A stretch of 64,000 nt of DNA from Massilia eburnea (GTDB lineage: Bacteria > Pseudomonadota > Gammaproteobacteria > Burkholderiales > Burkholderiaceae_D). Location of the stretch: the NCBI RefSeq assembly GCF_009720745.1, contig NZ_WNKX01000021.1:36428-100427 (forward strand), written 5' to 3'. Shown piece after piece: positions 59,066 through 64,000 of the stretch. The notes under the pieces are model-generated. The model had not been told where the DNA came from. It saw only the letters and a program-made list of their open reading frames with translations, and did not search any database. The translations under genes and the position numbers were made by a program. The stretch's first letter is position 1. Each line of letters starts with the position of its first letter.

Positions 59066-60678
59066 CCCGCTCCATCGCCACGCGCCTGCTGCGCATCATC
59101 TTTGGCTGTTACTTCATTGTTACAGTGCTGGTGACTGTCTTCCAGCTGGCCGCGGAGTACAAACACACGCGTACGCGTGTCGAGAGCGAGATCGAGGCGA
59201 TGCAGAACACTTTCGGCCCCGGCATCGCAGACGCCATGTGGCGCTTCAACGACGACATCATGCGCGGCATCCTGTCCGGAATGAAGGAACTGCCGATCGT
59301 GGTCGGCATCAAGGTGGTGGATGACCAGGGCAAGCTGATACGCGCGGTCGGTACCGTGCTCGATGACCAGGGCCGGCATATGCAGGTGCAGGCCGACGGC
59401 AAACTGGCGCCGCCACTGAGCGGTGACGGCTTGCTTGGCGAAGTATTCAGCCGCGAATTCCCCATCACTTACCAGCTTGAAAACGGCAGCACGCAGGTGA
59501 TCGGCAAATGGACCGTGTATTCCAACCGGCGCATCGTCATCCGGCAAGTGGAATATGGCTTCTTTCTGATCCTGGTCAATTCCGTGATCAAGACCATGGC
59601 GCTCTGGTTCATCTTCCTGCTGGTCGTACGGCGCATGCTGGGGCAACCGTTGCAGCAACTGGCCGCCTACGTGGGCCACCTGAACATCGGCAATCTTGGC
59701 AACGAGCCGCTTCGGCTGCGCCAGGGCGGCAATACGGAGCTGGACCTGCTGGCCCACAAGATCAACGAGATGCGTGAAAACATCCTGGCCGGGCTGTCGG
59801 AGAAAGCCGTGCTGTACGAGGAACTGGCGGTGCTCAACGAATCGCTGGAACGGCGCGTGGCCGAACGTACGGAAGCCATGCGCCATGCACAAGATGAACT
59901 GGCGCGCAGCGAAAGGCTGGCGGCCCTGGGATCGATGGTGGCGGGCATCGCGCATGAACTCAATACGCCCATCGGCAACTGCCTGGTTGCCGCCAGCACC
60001 ATGCATGACAAGGTGCGCGCCCTGGACGCTTCCCTGGAGGCTGGCTTGCGCCGCTCCGACTTACGGAAATTCATCGATGACGCGAACGGCATCAGCGAAC
60101 TCTTGTCGCGCAATATCGAGCGCGCAGCGGGGCTGGTATCGAGCTTCAAACAGGTCGCGGTCGACCGCACCAGTTCCCAACGCCGCAAATTCGACCTGGG
60201 CGCTGTGATCCAGGAGAATATGGACACCCTGGCGCCAGCCCTGCGCAAGACGCCTTACGAGGTGCTGCTGGACCTGGCGCCGCTGGTGGCGATGGACAGC
60301 TACCCCGGCCCCCTTGGCCAGGTGCTCTCGGCCCTGGTCGACAACGCCATCCAGCACGGTTTCCATGGGCGCAGCCATGGCCGCATATCGATCACGGTGC
60401 CGGTTCCCAGCAACGATCACGCCAACATCATCATCGCCGACGACGGCGTCGGCATTGTCTCGTCCCACCTCAATCGCATATTCGATCCCTTCTTCACCAC
60501 CCGCATGAGCGAAGGCAGTTCAGGGCTGGGTCTCAATATCGTCCACAACATCGTCACCACTATCCTGGGCGGCAAGATCCACGTCGACAGCATGCCCGGC
60601 GTGGGCACCACCGTCCGCATCGCCATCCCGCTCGACGCGCCGATGCACCACGAAGAGCCAATTATTCCGCGGGCTTGA
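59062..60678 (+). CDS. membrane sensor histidine kinase
   Basis: 538 aa. TM1 at about 9-29, a periplasmic domain of about 140 residues (FGPGIADAMWRFNDDIMRGI), TM2 at about 172-192, a HAMP-like linker and a long coiled coil, then HisKA with MVAGIAHELNTPIGNCL and HATPase (LVDNAIQHGFHG, DDGVGI, GSSGLGLNIVHNI). The His-Glu-Leu-Asn-Thr-Pro box is that of DctB/NtrB-like kinases. No response regulator is adjacent. The start overlaps a deleted binding-protein gene, and the 3' end overlaps the molybdoenzyme gene by 17 bp. Confidence 0.92.
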   Translation: MTRSIATRLLRIIFGCYFIVTVLVTVFQLAAEYKHTRTRVESEIEAMQNTFGPGIADAMWRFNDDIMRGILSGMKELPIVVGIKVVDDQGKLIRAVGTVLDDQGRHMQVQADGKLAPPLSGDGLLGEVFSREFPITYQLENGSTQVIGKWTVYSNRRIVIRQVEYGFFLILVNSVIKTMALWFIFLLVVRRMLGQPLQQLAAYVGHLNIGNLGNEPLRLRQGGNTELDLLAHKINEMRENILAGLSEKAVLYEELAVLNESLERRVAERTEAMRHAQDELARSERLAALGSMVAGIAHELNTPIGNCLVAASTMHDKVRALDASLEAGLRRSDLRKFIDDANGISELLSRNIERAAGLVSSFKQVAVDRTSSQRRKFDLGAVIQENMDTLAPALRKTPYEVLLDLAPLVAMDSYPGPLGQVLSALVDNAIQHGFHGRSHGRISITVPVPSNDHANIIIADDGVGIVSSHLNRIFDPFFTTRMSEGSSGLGLNIVHNIVTTILGGKIHVDSMPGVGTTVRIAIPLDAPMHHEEPIIPRA

Positions 60679-62989
60679 GCAGCACCGGCACTTCCTTGAA
60701 GGCAGGAGTGAGGGAACCGCGCGCCACCAGGTCCGGCGAAATCAGCGGCGTCAGCTCAGGGAAGTATCCGAACACGTCGCCTTCCGGCACATCGTACCGC
60801 ACCAGCTGATAGCCGTTGCAGCGGCGCTCGATGCCGTCCGGCGAGGCAGCATGCACGTCAACGGTCTGGCCGTCCTCGAAACCGAGGCGCGTCATGGTGG
60901 CAGCCGAAATGAACAGCACCTTGCGCGTGTGATGCACGCCGCGGTAACGGTCCACCTCACCGGTCGTATCGCGATAAACGGTGGTGTTGTACTGGCGGTG
61001 CGCGCGCACGGTGGCAAGGCACAGGACCTCATCGCCGAAAACGGCGCGGGCACGGCGCATGATAGTGTCCTGCGGCAGCGCGATGGCCGTGAACTGCGCC
61101 TTGCCGCTGGCAGTGCGCCAGTCGCGGTTGCGGGCGCTGTTCGGCAAATGGAAGCCGCGCGGCGCCGTAATGCGCTGGTTGTACTGCTCGAAGCCCGCCA
61201 CGGCGGTCTGCGCCACCTGCTCGATCAGGCCGCGCGTGATGCTGTAGTCGCGGCCCATGGCTTGCCAGTCGATGCCTGCAGTATGCGCGCCATCTCCCAG
61301 CGTATGGCGCGCCAGTTCGGTCACGATATGCGGCTCGGAGCGCAGCTTCTCGCTGGCAGGGTCGCTACGGCCAGCCGATGCGTGCACCATGCTCGCCGTA
61401 TCTTCGACACTGACGAACTGGCGGCCACCCTCCTGCTCATCGCGCTCGGTACGGCTAAGGCAAGGCAGCAGCAGGCCGACACGGCCCGGATGCAGGTGGG
61501 TGCGGTTCAATTTGGTCGCGATGTGAACGGTCAGCTGCAGCTGTTCCATCGCCTCGAGCACGCGCGGCGTATCCGGACCAGCCACAGCGAAATTGCCGCC
61601 CAGGCCCAGGAAGGCGTGCACCGAACCATCCATGATGCCTTTGATCGCCGCCACTGCATCGAGCCCGTGCTGCGCCGGCGGCGTGAAACCGAAAACGCGC
61701 TCCAGTCCTTCCAGCCACTCCTTCTTCGGACGGTTGGTCACGCCCACGGTGCGGTCGCCTTGCACATTCGAGTGGCCCCGTACCGGCATCAGGCCAGCGC
61801 CGGGCTTGCCCACGTTACCGCGCAAGAGCATCAGGTTGACCAGCATCTGGATGGTCTCGATCGCGTACTCGTGCTGGGTCAAGCCCATGCACCAGGTGGC
61901 GATGGTGGCGTTGGACGCGATGTACATCGCCGCTGCCTTTTCGAGCTGCTCGCGCGGCAAGCCGCTATCCAGCACGATCTGCGGCCACCCCTGCGCACGC
62001 ACGGCAGCCGCGAATTGTTCGAAGCCGCTCGTGTGGCGGGCAATGAAATCACGGTCCAGCACCTTGCCGCTCGCGTCATCCGCCTCCAGCACAGCCTTGC
62101 AGATGCCGGTGATGGCCGCCAAGTCGCCGCCTACGCGCACCTGGAAGTATTCGTCGGCGATGCGTGTGCCGCGCCCAGTCAGGGTTTCGACCGGCGACTG
62201 CGGATCGGCGAAACCGCGCAGGCCCGGCTCCAGCATCGGGTTGAAGGCCGCAATACGAGCGCCGCGCAGCGCCGCCTCGCGCAGATCGCCGAGCATGCGG
62301 GGATGGTTGGTGGCCGGATTCTGGCCGAAGACGAAGATCGCATCCGCATGTTCGAAGTCTTCACGCGTGACGGTAGCCTTCCCTACGCCCAGCGTGGCGC
62401 CCAACGCCATGCCCGACGACTCATGGCAATAATTCGACGAATCCGGCATGTTGTTGGTGCCGAAGGCGCGCGCGAACAGCTGGTACGGGAAAGCCGCCTC
62501 ATTGCTGCTGCGGCCAGAAGCGTAAAACACCGCACGGTCCGGCGCATCGAGCGCATTCAGCGCACCGGCGGCCAGCCTGAACGCATCGTCCCACGCGATT
62601 TCGCGGTAGGTATCGCTGACCCCGTCGTACAGCATGGGAGCGGTCAAACGGCCGAAAGCCTCCAGTTCCCACTCCGCATGCTTGCGCAGCGCCGACAGCC
62701 GATTAGCCGCGAAAAACGCCGGCGTAGCGCGGCGCAAAGTCGATTCATGCGCAATCGCCCACGCGCCCTGTTCGCAAAAATCGACAAGCTTGTCCTTGGG
62801 AGAATCCGGATAAGCGCAGCCAGGACAATCCACCCCGCCCGGCTGGTTCAGCTGCGGCAAGACTTTCAAAGCCGGCACGGCGCTATTGCTGCGCAAAGCC
62901 TTGGCAGTGCCATGCAGCGAGCCCAGCCCGCCGGCAGGTTTGTCATAAAAGCGAATCGGATGCTGCACTGTGAACTCCGGTCTATACAT
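60662..62989 (-). CDS. FdhF/YdeP-family molybdopterin oxidoreductase
   Basis: 775 aa, start MYRPEFTVQHPIRFYDKPAG. An N-terminal iron-sulfur segment (GGVDCPGCAYPDS, LVDFCEQGA), Mo-bis-MGD domains with a probable Mo-ligand Cys in SSNYCHESSGMALG, FVFGQNPATNHPRML, WCMGLTQHEYAIE, NLMLLRGNVGKPGAGLMPVR and GHSNVQGDRTVG, and a C-terminal MGD-binding domain (LATVRAHRQYNTTVY). It is the YdeP branch related to formate dehydrogenase H; the substrate is unknown. No twin-arginine signal, so cytoplasmic. No accessory subunits are adjacent. Confidence 0.93.
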   Translation of the reverse strand: MYRPEFTVQHPIRFYDKPAGGLGSLHGTAKALRSNSAVPALKVLPQLNQPGGVDCPGCAYPDSPKDKLVDFCEQGAWAIAHESTLRRATPAFFAANRLSALRKHAEWELEAFGRLTAPMLYDGVSDTYREIAWDDAFRLAAGALNALDAPDRAVFYASGRSSNEAAFPYQLFARAFGTNNMPDSSNYCHESSGMALGATLGVGKATVTREDFEHADAIFVFGQNPATNHPRMLGDLREAALRGARIAAFNPMLEPGLRGFADPQSPVETLTGRGTRIADEYFQVRVGGDLAAITGICKAVLEADDASGKVLDRDFIARHTSGFEQFAAAVRAQGWPQIVLDSGLPREQLEKAAAMYIASNATIATWCMGLTQHEYAIETIQMLVNLMLLRGNVGKPGAGLMPVRGHSNVQGDRTVGVTNRPKKEWLEGLERVFGFTPPAQHGLDAVAAIKGIMDGSVHAFLGLGGNFAVAGPDTPRVLEAMEQLQLTVHIATKLNRTHLHPGRVGLLLPCLSRTERDEQEGGRQFVSVEDTASMVHASAGRSDPASEKLRSEPHIVTELARHTLGDGAHTAGIDWQAMGRDYSITRGLIEQVAQTAVAGFEQYNQRITAPRGFHLPNSARNRDWRTASGKAQFTAIALPQDTIMRRARAVFGDEVLCLATVRAHRQYNTTVYRDTTGEVDRYRGVHHTRKVLFISAATMTRLGFEDGQTVDVHAASPDGIERRCNGYQLVRYDVPEGDVFGYFPELTPLISPDLVARGSLTPAFKEVPVLLKPAE

Positions 62990-63020
62990 CTTGATAAGGC
63001 CGCGATCCTAACATATAAGA

Positions 63021-63098
63021 AGTCGGGGTCAGCTCTGGCAATCGGACATTTGTGTCGCCGGCGTCAGGCGGCGACACAAATGTCCGATTGCCAGAGCT
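63021..63098. repeat. REP-like palindrome with 30-bp arms, headed AGTCGGGGTC
   Basis: Perfect arms at 63031-63060 and 63069-63098 around an 8-nt loop, preceded by AGTCGGGGTC (63021-63030). The head AAGTCGGGG is shared with the element at 28878. It lies between the molybdoenzyme gene and the IS110-type element and is a strong hairpin on either strand. Confidence 0.8.
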
Positions 63099-63293
63099 CG
63101 TATATTGAAAATGCTACTTCCGACGTGGGTATTAATATTTCGGGGACGGCGGGGCAAAGTCACACCGGACAGAGTTGAGGCCATCGAGCCTGTGGGTCAG
63201 ATTGGTGGCTTTGCCCACTTGTTCATCTGGAACGCCGGACGGTATCTTAGGCCATCCAAATTGGTAAGCCTGCATACGAGAAAGGTGGACGAG
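63099..63293 (+). other. non-coding left end of IS110-type element, possible bridge-RNA region
   Basis: 195 bp between the palindrome and the transposase start. No ORF. It contains complementary stretches such as GTGGG and CCCAC around 63191-63219. In IS110-group elements the non-coding end upstream of the recombinase encodes the structured RNA that picks target and donor. The exact IS boundary cannot be set from this copy alone. Confidence 0.4.
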
Positions 63294-64000
63294 ATGAATA
63301 CGCCTGTCGTAGGAATTGATGTTAGCAAAAAGAAGCTCGACGTCGCGTTGCTGGCCGAGGGAACCAAGGTCGTCGAGAACTCACCGAATGGCTTCGCAGA
63401 GATGGAAAGTTGGCTGGTCAAGCAAAAAGTCCGGCTGCCGGAAATCCATGTCTGCCTGGAGTCAACGGGGGTATATAGCGAGCCAATTGCCCTATACTGG
63501 TTCGACAAAGGGATCAAAGTCAGCCTGGTCAATCCCAATTGCATCAAGAGCTTTGGCGCAAGTGAGAACATCCGAAATAAGAACGACCAGGTCGATGCAG
63601 CATTGGGATGCCCCCTCGCTGGAGCAACGCCAGCTAAGAGCATGGAGTAACCGCCTGGCCGCCCTGCAGGATATGCGCCAGCAAGAAATGAATCGGCTAG
63701 AGACCCATGCAGTGGCTGAACAGCGCGAAATCGTCGCCCATGTACAAGCCCATATTGTGTGGCTGAATCAGCAAATCGCGCAGATCGAGAAGGATATCGA
63801 CGATCACATCGACCGTCATCCAGGTCTCAAGCATGATGCTGAGCTGATCGAAACGATTCCAGGGCTTGGACGTACGACTGCCGCCAAAATTCTGGGCCAT
63901 GTGGGTGATGTGCGGCGCTTTGAGAACGCCAAGGCACTAGCGGCATACATTGGCGTAACACCCAGACAACGCCAGTCTGGCAGCACAATACGGGGGCGAA
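63294..64000 (+). pseudogene. IS110-family transposase, frameshifted by internal deletion, runs off window
   Basis: ATG 63294 with AAGGTGG upstream. The first frame (to 63650) gives the DEDD RuvC-like domain: VVGIDVSKKKLDVALL, VCLESTGVYSEPIALY and NKNDQVDAA with the catalytic acids. Right after DQVDAA (about 63600) the homology jumps to another frame: WDAPSLEQRQLRAWSNRLAA, QQEMNRLETHAVAEQREIVA, IPGLGRTTAAKILGHVGDVR and YIGVTPRQRQSGS, the Transposase_20 half. A short segment usually found between DAA and the W-x-A-P-S-L-E region is absent, so a deletion has also shifted the frame. This copy should be inactive. Confidence 0.85.

Noticed and set aside
60851..63178. 775-aa + strand ORF opposite the molybdoenzyme
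   Set aside because: Shadow ORF that runs through the palindrome at 63021-63098; the - strand has the molybdopterin motifs and a proper start.
1..64000. CRISPR arrays or tandem-repeat arrays
   Set aside because: No regularly spaced direct repeats were seen; the only repeats are the tRNA triplet and isolated palindromes.

Overview
The window looks like chromosomal DNA of a high-GC betaproteobacterium, most likely Oxalobacteraceae (Massilia/Duganella/Pseudoduganella type). This is inferred from the density of PAS/REC sensor kinases and GGDEF/EAL proteins, the ndh, dadA, hydroxyproline, Hmp/NsrR/NnrS and NitT-type ABC genes, and short palindromic elements headed AGTCGGGG. Genes are tightly packed, many with ATGA overlaps. 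No phage, plasmid or CRISPR signature is visible. The only mobile DNA is a broken IS110-type transposase at the right edge plus two REP-like palindromes.

Layout. 1-2215 (-): a 59-aa membrane microprotein, an alpha/beta-hydrolase that has lost its nucleophile and histidine, and the start of an RND efflux adaptor. 2382-6435 (+): LysR regulator, D-2-hydroxyacid dehydrogenase and membrane histidine kinase, chained by ATGA overlaps. 6428-9268 (-): response regulator, HEAT-repeat protein and family-2 glycosyltransferase, a probable regulated exopolysaccharide unit. 9281-14290: small proteins, a LysR regulator beside a truncated divergent gene, lldD, a coiled-coil membrane protein, a DUF3016 protein and a YVTN-type beta-propeller lipoprotein. 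14384-14804 (-): three identical tRNA-Arg(ACG) genes with a strong terminator.

15191-22863 is a signalling island: PAS-REC protein, 914-aa hybrid kinase, REC-GGDEF cyclase, REC-kinase-REC hybrid and a stand-alone HisKA_3 kinase. 22873-29822 holds NDH-2 with a coupled lipoprotein, secreted and coiled-coil proteins, an Lrp regulator divergent from dadA, and an HDOD protein. 29819-33442 is a nitric-oxide defence module (hmp, nsrR, nnrS, nitrobindin-like) with recognisable NsrR operators. 33472-37758 (-) is a porin / PstS-like protein / GGDEF-EAL operon. 37988-42336 holds NUDIX, SDR, an SRPBCC-ArsR pair with two palindromic operators, hemerythrin, DoxX, UspA and a DUF1275 protein.

42359-46915 (-) is a trans-4-hydroxyproline catabolic operon (epimerase, three-subunit D-hydroxyproline dehydrogenase, deaminase), divergent from a PAS-AraC regulator. 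48370-51853 (-) is the most intriguing unit: a NitT/TauT-type ABC transporter whose substrate-binding protein is translationally coupled to a SCO copper chaperone and a cupredoxin-like protein. An FNR/Anr-type box lies almost exactly halfway between this operon and a divergent uspA. 52649-62989 holds a secreted PHP-Ig protein, a GlxA-type regulator with a monooxygenase, an NHL-repeat protein, an internally deleted solute-binding fragment coupled to a histidine kinase, and an FdhF/YdeP molybdoenzyme. A 30-bp-arm palindrome and the IS110 remnant close the window.
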